A stretch of DNA of 34,935 nt from Prolixibacteraceae bacterium (GTDB taxonomy: Bacteria; Bacteroidota; Bacteroidia; Bacteroidales; Prolixibacteraceae), in assembly GCA_030602265.1 (NCBI GenBank), contig JAUWAB010000040.1, positions 1 through 34,935 on the forward strand, written 5' to 3'. The position numbers were made by a program, and so were the translations under genes. The notes beneath the pieces were generated by a model. It did not search any database. It saw only the letters and a program-made list of their open reading frames with translations, and was not told the DNA's origin. Position 1 is the stretch's first letter; each line of letters starts with the position of its first letter. This document shows positions 17,135-23,449 of this stretch, in pieces.

Positions 17135-18052
17135 TTATAATCGCTCCACCAACGGTAACCGGCCGGCGCCCATCAATCCGGCATCCCCGGCAAGGGAGGT
17201 AACGGCAAAACGAACCTGTTTCATACTTACCGGTTGGGCCCAGAGACTGGCTTCCTGCCTGATCCGTGGCAGCAGTGTTGCTGCCGGTCCAAAAATTCCG
17301 CCACCAAACACCAAAATTTCGGGGTTGAAAATACTGATTAAATTGGCCGATGCCATACCCCACATCTTTACCGCTGTGTCAAGAAGTTCCTCAGCCAGCG
17401 GATCCCCTGCATTGAAGGCGTCGATTATTTCTTTGGCATCCTTAAACTTTCCGGATATCTTTTCACCAGCACATTTCACCAGTCCGGAACCAGAGGCATG
17501 ATATTCAAAACAACCACAATCCCGGTATTTCCCGAGGTATGAACCGGCCAGGGCCATCCAGCCGACGGCACCTGCAATATCCGCCGCTCCCCTGATAATA
17601 TGGCCGTCGCATAGGATTCCGGCACCGATTCCGGTTCCCACCGACAAGTAGATGGCATTGGACGAACCCTTTGCCACCCCGCACCAGCTTTCGCCCAATA
17701 TATAACAAGTCCGGTCACTTTCAATACGGATACTTAGTCCCAGACCCGAAAACGCACCGCAAAGTTCCTTCCCGAGGGGATAGTTGTCCCATCCCGGAAT
17801 ATTGGGAGCCCAGACCGTTCCAGAGGATTGATGGTATATGCCCGGAACACATAGTCCGATTCCCTCGATTTCGATGCCCGATTGAAACGCTTCTAACATA
17901 AGTTTCCTTACCTGCGCCAGGATCAGCCTGCCCAGTTCCTCCCCGCCCTGTCCTTCGGTCTTTATTCCGGTCCGGCTGAGAATCAAGCCATCCTCGCCGA
18001 AAATTGCAGCGCTAAGTTTGGTTGCTCCCAAATCTACTCCAATGGTTGCCAT
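17135..18052 (-). CDS. ROK family protein with divergent sugar and zinc site
   Basis: A 305-residue ASKHA-fold protein. Phosphate-binding DLGATK (7-12), the second phosphate loop SVGTGIGAG (137-145) and a likely catalytic Asp113 (IESDRT, replacing the usual END) support ATP-dependent sugar kinase activity. The region that recognises sugar in ROK kinases is changed: the usual GExGH appears as GAVGW (161-165), and the zinc motif CxCGxxGCxE is reduced to RDCGCFE (177-183), with Cys179 and Cys181 only. There is no N-terminal helix-turn-helix, so it is not a NagC/XylR-type repressor. It lies between the GH42 gene (44 bases) and the MFS gene (19 bases) in one operon. It may phosphorylate an unusual sugar, or have another role. 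Confidence 0.85.
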   Translation of the reverse strand: MATIGVDLGATKLSAAIFGEDGLILSRTGIKTEGQGGEELGRLILAQVRKLMLEAFQSGIEIEGIGLCVPGIYHQSSGTVWAPNIPGWDNYPLGKELCGAFSGLGLSIRIESDRTCYILGESWCGVAKGSSNAIYLSVGTGIGAGILCDGHIIRGAADIAGAVGWMALAGSYLGKYRDCGCFEYHASGSGLVKCAGEKISGKFKDAKEIIDAFNAGDPLAEELLDTAVKMWGMASANLISIFNPEILVFGGGIFGPAATLLPRIRQEASLWAQPVSMKQVRFAVTSLAGDAGLMGAGRLPLVERL

Positions 18053-18096
18053 ATGTTTGTATTTGCTGGTTCTGGTTTATGAATCTTACCGTTTGA

Positions 18097-20394
18097 TTAG
18101 CGGCCCGGAACAATTTCCCATACTTTTACATGCTTTCCCTCAATCTCTGACTCCATCCGCAGATTATTTCCCGACGCTCTCTGCCGGCTCTCTGTTCCGG
18201 AGATAATTTCACGGATCAGATACTCCGTATTTGACCTAACCGTAAGGTCTATGCCGACTTTCTCATTAACTATGCTATGATTGATGGCAAATAAAAGGTA
18301 GCCATTGCTGTTTTCCTGCAACCTTACCTCAACCTGTGCTGAAGTCCTGCCATCCAGGGTGGTGGTAAACGGGCGTGTAATCCCGGCCCAGCGTATCAGG
18401 TTTGTAATGAACAGATCATTGTTGGCATCCACATCCGGAAAATTGGCCATTCCCAGATAAGATCCGGCCAACATAGCCTCACCTTTTCCATATGGAGATA
18501 CGACAATTGCCGGCTGATCCTGTTCGGTAGTAGCCAGGATTTCAACGAATCGGTTTTCGAGCGGGCTGGAAGATTGTGCATACAATGACCCCTTCAGCAC
18601 ATCACCCTCTTTCAATCCCTGAAGAACCGGATGATTCAGTCCGGTGATCCGAAGGGATACTTCCTCCCTCATCCTGACTTCATTCTCCCTGACTCCGAAA
18701 ACCTCATGCAAACCTAATCCGGGAATAATCTCCGAGGCATAACCTCTGTCATCATTCCAGGCCATTCGGGCCTCAGACAGAACATAGCCACCATTGTGTA
18801 CAAACTCACGCAGGCCCTCGGCTGCTTTTAGGGTAAACATGACCGGATAAGGAATTATAATCAGCTTATATTGCGAGAGCTCCTGTTTCTCTATATGTTC
18901 CCGATGGATAAAATCGACCGGAATATTATGGTTGGCGAACGACTGGAAATATCCGATAAGCGAATTGGTCAGGGCCGCCGGGTAATCCCGGCGCTGCATA
19001 CCGCCGACCATCTGGGTGAGGGGATTATAGACAATTCCGATCTCCGCCTTTACCGGTTTTGAGTTCAGGAAAAGCTGCTGGTTACGGTTAACCACGGTAG
19101 CCATTTGGCCTGCCTTCACCGAACGTTCGGTGAGTGTTCCGTCCAGATTGATGAGTCCGTAACCTCCGGCCTCATAGCCCGATGACATCGGATAGTAGGC
19201 ATAGATATTGACCCCCTTGGCTCCTTTGGCAATGGCCGACCAGGCCCAGATCCGGTGGTCGTCGGCCGTCACGGGGTCACTGACCAGCAGGGCAATAGTA
19301 CCCATTCCGGCCTGCAGTTCACCGACATACCAGCCGCCCTTCTCACGGTTAGCGCTCCGGGTAAAGTCCATGACCGTCCGCAGGGTGGTAACCGTCCATG
19401 CCCGGTCGGGGTGATTGTGTTTCGGATAAAGGGACACTCCGTAATAATCGAGCGGCCGGGCCATTAAAAAGTCGTCGGTGGCTCCGGCACCCACATGCGG
19501 TGACTGAAACAGCGAAGCCCCCACGGCATGGGCGGTGATCAGATGGTCGGGGTCTGCCTTACGTATGGCCTGATATCTGGCCTCCATATCGTCTACCAGT
19601 TTTTCGTAGATGAAGGTCTTCCAGTCAATGAAATCGGTATAGCTCAGGATGGTACTGAACCTGGGCGGGTCGACCTGGTCCCAGTCCTCAAAATTGCGGT
19701 ACCAGGCCTTGTTGAGTTCGGAAATGGAACCATACTTGCGGCTGAGCCATTGTCTGAATTTATTCCGGGTACCCGGACAGAAGCAGAACTGTACATTGTT
19801 GATATAATCGAGGGAGGCCCAGTTAATGATATGCGGTTCGCTCCAGAGGTCCCATCCAAAAAAGTTTGGATAAGAAACAGCGACTTTTGCCACTTCGGTG
19901 TAAAAATTTAATACAGCCTCTTCCACATCATGGTTATCGGTACAGGCACCGGGAGCGGCCTGAGGATGTACTTTGTCGCCGCTCTGGGCCTCAAACAGGG
20001 CATGCGGAAATTGAATGGCCACCCAGTCGGGGGCCGAGTCGACATATACCTGAATGAAAACCCTGAGGCCCACTTCATTGGCAAGGCGCATCAGGAGGTG
20101 AAGGTTCGAGAAATTATATTTTCCACGCTCCGGTTCACAGGCAGCCCATTCGACCCAGGTGCGCACCGTGTTAAATCCCAGGTCTTTAATCTGTTGCAGG
20201 TCGGCACGCCATTCCTTTTCAGAGTGTGCGGTAATCTCCGAAAGCATAGGGGCACGCGCTTTACCTCCGCTATACCAGACCGAGAACGGAAAAAACTGTT
20301 TATTGGCAGGAAACTCCATCCCCTGTGGAAATACCGATAGGGTGATAACCATAAAAAGGGTTACCAGACAGAGTATAACAGTCGATCTTTTCAT
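18097..20394 (-). CDS. Exported GH42-like beta-galactosidase
   Basis: A 765-residue enzyme with a signal peptide (VILCLVTLFMVITLSVFPQG), hence periplasmic or surface-located. The N-terminal TIM barrel (about 30-420) matches glycoside hydrolase family 42: the probable acid/base is Glu186 in GWDLWSEPH and the probable nucleophile Glu359 in GGWYVGELQAG. A Rossmann-like trimerisation domain follows (about 450-660, with LIIIPYPVMFTLKAAEGLREF and GGYVLSEARMAW) and a small beta-sandwich ends the chain. Most characterised family members are retaining beta-galactosidases, but Bacteroidetes homologues may act on other beta-galactosides or related glycans, so specificity is open. It is the first gene of an operon with ROK, MFS and SIS genes. 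No SusC/SusD pair accompanies it. Confidence 0.9.
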   Translation of the reverse strand: MKRSTVILCLVTLFMVITLSVFPQGMEFPANKQFFPFSVWYSGGKARAPMLSEITAHSEKEWRADLQQIKDLGFNTVRTWVEWAACEPERGKYNFSNLHLLMRLANEVGLRVFIQVYVDSAPDWVAIQFPHALFEAQSGDKVHPQAAPGACTDNHDVEEAVLNFYTEVAKVAVSYPNFFGWDLWSEPHIINWASLDYINNVQFCFCPGTRNKFRQWLSRKYGSISELNKAWYRNFEDWDQVDPPRFSTILSYTDFIDWKTFIYEKLVDDMEARYQAIRKADPDHLITAHAVGASLFQSPHVGAGATDDFLMARPLDYYGVSLYPKHNHPDRAWTVTTLRTVMDFTRSANREKGGWYVGELQAGMGTIALLVSDPVTADDHRIWAWSAIAKGAKGVNIYAYYPMSSGYEAGGYGLINLDGTLTERSVKAGQMATVVNRNQQLFLNSKPVKAEIGIVYNPLTQMVGGMQRRDYPAALTNSLIGYFQSFANHNIPVDFIHREHIEKQELSQYKLIIIPYPVMFTLKAAEGLREFVHNGGYVLSEARMAWNDDRGYASEIIPGLGLHEVFGVRENEVRMREEVSLRITGLNHPVLQGLKEGDVLKGSLYAQSSSPLENRFVEILATTEQDQPAIVVSPYGKGEAMLAGSYLGMANFPDVDANNDLFITNLIRWAGITRPFTTTLDGRTSAQVEVRLQENSNGYLLFAINHSIVNEKVGIDLTVRSNTEYLIREIISGTESRQRASGNNLRMESEIEGKHVKVWEIVPGR

Positions 20395-20528
20395 AGGTTT
20401 TCCTGATTAGTTTGTGGTGATGAAGTTACATCTTTTTTATGAATCTGCATGATATTGAGAAGAATCGGCGGCAGTCGGCCACCATGTGAAAATAATTCAG
20501 CCATGAAAAAAATTCACGAAATAATTAT

Positions 20529-20536
20529 TAGTTTTG
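20529..20536 (+). promoter_or_regulatory. -7 promoter box for tRNA-Leu
   Basis: TAGTTTTG, an exact TAnnTTTG match, ends 13 bases before the first base of the mature tRNA, giving a very short 5' leader. Confidence 0.55.
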
Positions 20537-20549
20537 CAACGCGTTTATC

Positions 20550-20633
20550 GCCCGGGTGGCGGAATTGGTAGACGCGCTGGACTCAAAATCCAGTGATAGC
20601 AATATCGTGCGGGTTCGATTCCCGCCCCGGGTA
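20550..20633 (+). tRNA. tRNA-Leu (anticodon CAA)
   Basis: The 84-base gene folds as a class II tRNA: acceptor GCCCGGG (20550-20556) pairs with CCCGGGT (20626-20632), with discriminator A at 20633. The D-arm region GGCGGAATTGGTAGACGC, the anticodon stem CTGGA/TCCAG with loop CTCAAAA (anticodon CAA, reads UUG), a long variable arm, and the T-arm GCGGG-TTCGATT-CCCGC (20609-20625) are all present. The 3' CCA is not encoded. It stands alone between a promoter box and a terminator. Confidence 0.96.
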
Positions 20634-20642
20634 CTAAAACTG

Positions 20643-20680
20643 ATCCCACTGTTGGCTTACACCTGCAGTGGGATTTTTTA
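20643..20680 (+). terminator. Rho-independent terminator after tRNA-Leu
   Basis: ATCCCACTG (20643-20651) and CAGTGGGAT (20666-20674) form a perfect 9-bp stem followed by a T-run (20674-20679), ten bases after the tRNA. Confidence 0.85.
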
Positions 20681-20791
20681 TCCGCGCAGCACCAAGACAC
20701 CCTTAACAGGCAACCCAATTCAACCTGCTGTAACACCCCGAGGGCTACCGCTGCAACCTCCCTTTGACCTACCACCGCCATAGCACAAATA

Positions 20792-20814
20792 CGCCCTGAA
20801 AGGGCAAATTAATC
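20792..20814 (-). repeat. Left 23-bp inverted repeat of the transposase unit
   Basis: Contains GCCCTGAAAGGGC. It is the exact reverse complement of 21274-21296 and overlaps the transposase stop codon at 20809-20811. Confidence 0.9.
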
Positions 20815-21264
20815 CGTCCACAAGTATTGCTCGTTGTATTCAATATTGTGTTTTACCAGAAACTCAACCAATTCCTCTGTAAATGTCTTCTTCCGGTGAT
20901 GCTCCAATTGGTTCTGGATATAACGCTTTACCTGGTCATGAATGGATGGACTAACTGAAAAACCGTCATAACCACCCTGCCATGCAAAGTTCTGGTAATG
21001 TAATCCCCGTGTTTTTATCCACCGGCTGCTATGGTGCTTAATTTCTTCAACAAGCTTAGCCAGAGAGATATTTTTCGACATGACGCATAAAATATGGATA
21101 TGGTCACCAGGACCATTGATTACTATCGGAATCGATCCGTTGGCTTTTATGATTGATCCGATATAGGCAAAAAAATCAGGACTGTCCTGTGGTTTTATAT
21201 GTACGGATTTATTCTTGACACGGAATATGAGGTGCAGGTGCAATTTGGATAAGGATTGTGACAT
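20809..21264 (-). CDS. Y1/HUH transposase, IS200 or REP-associated (RAYT-like)
   Basis: A 151-residue single-domain transposase. The metal-binding HUH motif is His55-Ile-His57 (GDHIHIL) and the nucleophile is probably Tyr115 (VKRYIQNQ). The block FAWQGGYDGFSVSPS at about 93-107 is the usual strand-helix before the catalytic helix. It cuts and joins single-stranded DNA at hairpins through a 5'-phosphotyrosine. The family splits into IS200-type transposases and RAYT proteins that maintain REP palindromes; the flanking and downstream hairpin repeats here favour a RAYT-like role. The reading frame is intact, so it may be active. Start ATG at 21264, ten bases from the right inverted repeat. Confidence 0.92.
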   Translation of the reverse strand: MSQSLSKLHLHLIFRVKNKSVHIKPQDSPDFFAYIGSIIKANGSIPIVINGPGDHIHILCVMSKNISLAKLVEEIKHHSSRWIKTRGLHYQNFAWQGGYDGFSVSPSIHDQVKRYIQNQLEHHRKKTFTEELVEFLVKHNIEYNEQYLWTD

Positions 21265-21273
21265 GTTTTTTGC

Positions 21274-21473
21274 GATTAATTTGCCCTTTCAGGGCGATGG
21301 GTTACGAAGAGTTTGTTTACTACCCCAAGGCGATGCCCTGGGTTGAAATAGATTGTCCTTTCAGGACGGGTTGCTTTGTGGCAGGGCTCCGGGGGGAACC
21401 AGATGGTCCTTTCAGGACGGGATGCTATGCAGCAGTGCTCCGGTTGGAATCGGATTGTCCTTTTAGGACAAAT
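21274..21473 (+). repeat. REP-like hairpin array with a 51-bp period
   Basis: Four small hairpins lie in one orientation: GCCCTTTCAGGGC (21283-21295), GTCCTTTCAGGAC (21355-21367), GTCCTTTCAGGAC (21406-21418) and GTCCTTTTAGGAC (21457-21469). The last three are exactly 51 bases apart. Each of the two intervening spacers begins GGGTTGC or GGGATGC and holds a GCTCCGG core. A second hairpin type, CCCAAGGC-GAT-GCCCTGGG (21324-21342, one mismatch), occurs between the first two. The repeats follow the transposase gene's 5' side and share its terminal hairpin. Confidence 0.85.
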
Positions 21474-21711
21474 AATGAATGGGCAATGGGAGAAATTCAT
21501 TAATGCTTCATACTGATGGTGCTTAGGGGTTAATATGACTTAATTCTTGCGGGTTATATAACCTGAAACTTTTTACCCTGAATACAGCTTCCTTTACAAT
21601 TTGCATCCTGTGTTTGATTGATTTCGAAGTATACCACGGCTTATAATTAGGTATTAATCTGCTAAGGCTAAGCATGCGATCTTATATTTTTAGGCCATAT
21701 CCAATGATTTC
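21474..21711 (+). other. Non-coding leader region of the sigma-factor operon
   Basis: About 240 bases between the repeat array and the sigma-factor operon with no credible gene. It contains a perfect 12-bp palindrome GGTTATATAACC (21552-21563), a direct repeat GCTAAGGCTAAGC (21661-21673), and TATATTTTTAG near 21683-21693, which resembles a -7 box without matching it. Any of these could control the five-gene operon; none can be proven from sequence alone. Confidence 0.4.
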
Positions 21712-21771
21712 ATGAAAATCGCTAAATTCGTATCCTTTATGGAATTAGGAAATTTTTACCTGATCGATAAA

Positions 21772-22344
21772 ATGGATTCTGCACGTGAAAAAAATATGGT
21801 AGAACTACTGAAGTCGGGCGATACCCAGTCGCTGAAATCCCTTTTTGATACCTATTATCCTTCGCTTTGCAGCTTTGCCCTTCAGTTCCTGAACGATCAT
21901 GCCCAGGCGGAGGAAGTCGTCCAGGACCTGTTCGTCAGGCTTTGGGAAAACCGCAGCCACCTGGAAATCAAAACCTCCCTGAAAAGCTATCTGTTCCGGT
22001 CGGTACGCAACCAGTGCCTTAATCTAATCCAGCACGAAAAAGTCAGGCAGATGCATGCCGAAAAGATCAGGGAAGCTCTTTTTGCAGAGGATGTTTCCGA
22101 CCACTTTTTTTTAGAAGGGGAAATCGCTGCCGGCATTCAGTCCGCCATTGAGGAGATGCCTGAAAAGAGAAGGGAGATTTTCAGGCTGAACCGGGAAGAA
22201 GGACTGAAATACAAAGAAATCGCAGAAAAGCTGAATATTTCCGTAAAAACAGTAGAAACACATATGGGATTAGCTCTGAAGTCCTTACGGGATAAACTCA
22301 GACACTTCTTCCTGTTTTTATTTTTTTCCGGGAAAAAAATCTAA
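21772..22344 (+). CDS. RNA polymerase ECF-type sigma-70 factor (FecI-like)
   Basis: A 190-residue sigma factor from the chosen start at 21772 (MDSAREKNMVELLKSGD). In-frame ATGs at 21712 and 21739 would add residues with no family counterpart. Region 2 is FDTYYPSLCSFALQFL through EEVVQDLFVRLWENR, including the core-binding and -10 recognition helices. Region 4 (EEMPEKRREIFRLNREEG, YKEIAEKLNISVKTVETHM) is a helix-turn-helix for the -35 element. Spacing and the following FecR gene (43 bases) place it in the Bacteroidetes FecI-like group held inactive by an anti-sigma factor. The 3' end is odd: the codons for FFSGKKI lie in a T7-CCGGG-A7 inverted repeat (22320-22340). Confidence 0.93.
   Translation: MDSAREKNMVELLKSGDTQSLKSLFDTYYPSLCSFALQFLNDHAQAEEVVQDLFVRLWENRSHLEIKTSLKSYLFRSVRNQCLNLIQHEKVRQMHAEKIREALFAEDVSDHFFLEGEIAAGIQSAIEEMPEKRREIFRLNREEGLKYKEIAEKLNISVKTVETHMGLALKSLRDKLRHFFLFLFFSGKKI
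22320..22340 (+). repeat. 10-bp inverted repeat with T7/A7 arms at the sigma gene end
   Basis: ATTTTTTTCC (22320-22329) and GGAAAAAAAT (22331-22340) are perfect reverse complements around one G. It lies inside the last codons of the sigma-factor gene. Homopolymer runs like these can cause slippage or attenuation; no function is proven. Confidence 0.7.
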
Positions 22345-22387
22345 AACCCATTCAGGGTAAACACCTCTTCAACTGTCCTATAAACAA

Positions 22388-23437
22388 ATGAAAACATTGC
22401 ACGACATAGAGCACATTAACTGGGAATTGCTGGCCAAATATCTTTGCGATGAAGCCAGTGATTCTGAAAGGCAGGAAGTTGAAACCTGGGCTGGCCAGTC
22501 AGGGACAAATACTGCCACCTTAAAAAAAAGCCGTGAGCTGATGCAGAAAGCTGCACTCTGGTATGAAACCAGGCATTTTGATACACAAACCGCCTGGAAC
22601 CAAATCACCAGAAGAACAGAGGCATCGCCGGCGATAATTCCTTTGCAGCCAACCCCGGATAAGGGTATTGCGTTCCGGCGGTTATTGCGTGTGGCTGCCT
22701 CTCTCCTGTTAGCCATAACCCTTGGGACTGCAGGATATTTCATTGGATTCAGGCAACACAAACCAGCTGTTTTTACCGAGGTCATTACCAATGATAACCA
22801 GGTAGTTGCCGGGATCACCCTTCCCGACGGTTCGGTGGTAACCCTTAACCGTAACTCTGCACTTACTTATCCTAAAACGTTTTCCGGAAACATCAGAGAA
22901 GTAAGTATTACGGGTGAAGCTTTTTTTGAAGTCAGCCCCGATGCCGAAAGACCTTTTGTCATCAAGGCAGGTTCCGCTGAAATCAAGGTCCTGGGTACTT
23001 CATTCAACGTCAGTGCATATCCTGAGGCTGAATCGGTTGATGTGGTCGTAGAAACCGGAAAAGTACAGGTATCCTGTAACGGAAAATCTGAAAACACCGC
23101 ATGTAACCTGATCCTGACCCCGGGAGAAAGGGGAACCTTGTCGAATAAAGAGCTGATACTCGTAAAATCTGTCAATGCCGACCTGAATACATCGGCCTGG
23201 AAAACCAGGCAATTAGTGTTTGAAGAAACACCACTGACCGATGTTATCTCTGTTCTTGAAAAAGTCTATTTCGTCAATATCCAGTTAGCCGACCCTGCAC
23301 TCAGGGACCTTGTGCTCACCGCCAATTTCAACAACCAGCCGGTAGATTTCATCCTGGATGTGATCCGGTTGACTTTCAGTCTCGAATTGACTTCAATGAA
23401 CGGACAATATTATTTAACCGGAAAAAAAACAAGTTAA
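22388..23437 (+). CDS. FecR-family anti-sigma factor
   Basis: The 349-residue protein should hold the upstream sigma factor inactive. The cytoplasmic N-terminal part (1-95, INWELLAKYLCDEASDSER) is the usual anti-sigma helical domain. A single membrane helix spans about 100-120 (LLRVAASLLLAITLGTAGYF). The periplasmic FecR domain (about 135-230) has the typical LPDGSVVTLNRNSALTYP, ITGEAFFEV and VLGTSFNVSAYPE. The C-terminal DUF4974 domain (about 275-345, FEETPLTDVISVLEKVY) has an STN-like fold and normally meets the STN domain of a TonB-dependent transducer. No such receptor is encoded nearby; the next gene, 12 bases downstream, carries its own STN domain instead. Confidence 0.94.
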   Translation: MKTLHDIEHINWELLAKYLCDEASDSERQEVETWAGQSGTNTATLKKSRELMQKAALWYETRHFDTQTAWNQITRRTEASPAIIPLQPTPDKGIAFRRLLRVAASLLLAITLGTAGYFIGFRQHKPAVFTEVITNDNQVVAGITLPDGSVVTLNRNSALTYPKTFSGNIREVSITGEAFFEVSPDAERPFVIKAGSAEIKVLGTSFNVSAYPEAESVDVVVETGKVQVSCNGKSENTACNLILTPGERGTLSNKELILVKSVNADLNTSAWKTRQLVFEETPLTDVISVLEKVYFVNIQLADPALRDLVLTANFNNQPVDFILDVIRLTFSLELTSMNGQYYLTGKKTS

Positions 23438-23449
23438 TTATCATAAGCC

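Larger units (their letters stand above)
20792..21296. mobile_element. REP/IS200-like unit: Y1 transposase bounded by 23-bp inverted repeats
   Basis: Bases 20792-20814 and 21274-21296 are perfect reverse complements over 23 bases. Each contains the hairpin GCCCT-TTC-AGGGC (or its complement). Between them lies a single-domain HUH tyrosine transposase, and its TAA stop codon falls inside the left repeat. Single-strand transposases of the IS200/RAYT class recognise such small hairpins, so the repeats are likely substrates of this enzyme. The unit sits just after the tRNA-Leu terminator. Confidence 0.8.

Noticed and set aside
20550-21296. Integrative element using tRNA-Leu as attachment site
   Set aside because: There is no integrase gene and no repeated copy of the tRNA 3' end downstream; only a small IS200/RAYT-like unit follows.
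21283-21469. CRISPR array
   Set aside because: Repeats are 13-base hairpins with similar, not unique, spacers at a 51-bp period, and no cas genes are present; the neighbouring HUH transposase explains them better.
21258-21503. Open frame with repeated PFRTGC peptides across the REP-like array
   Set aside because: The repeated peptide is just the translation of the hairpin repeats; no start context or family supports a protein.
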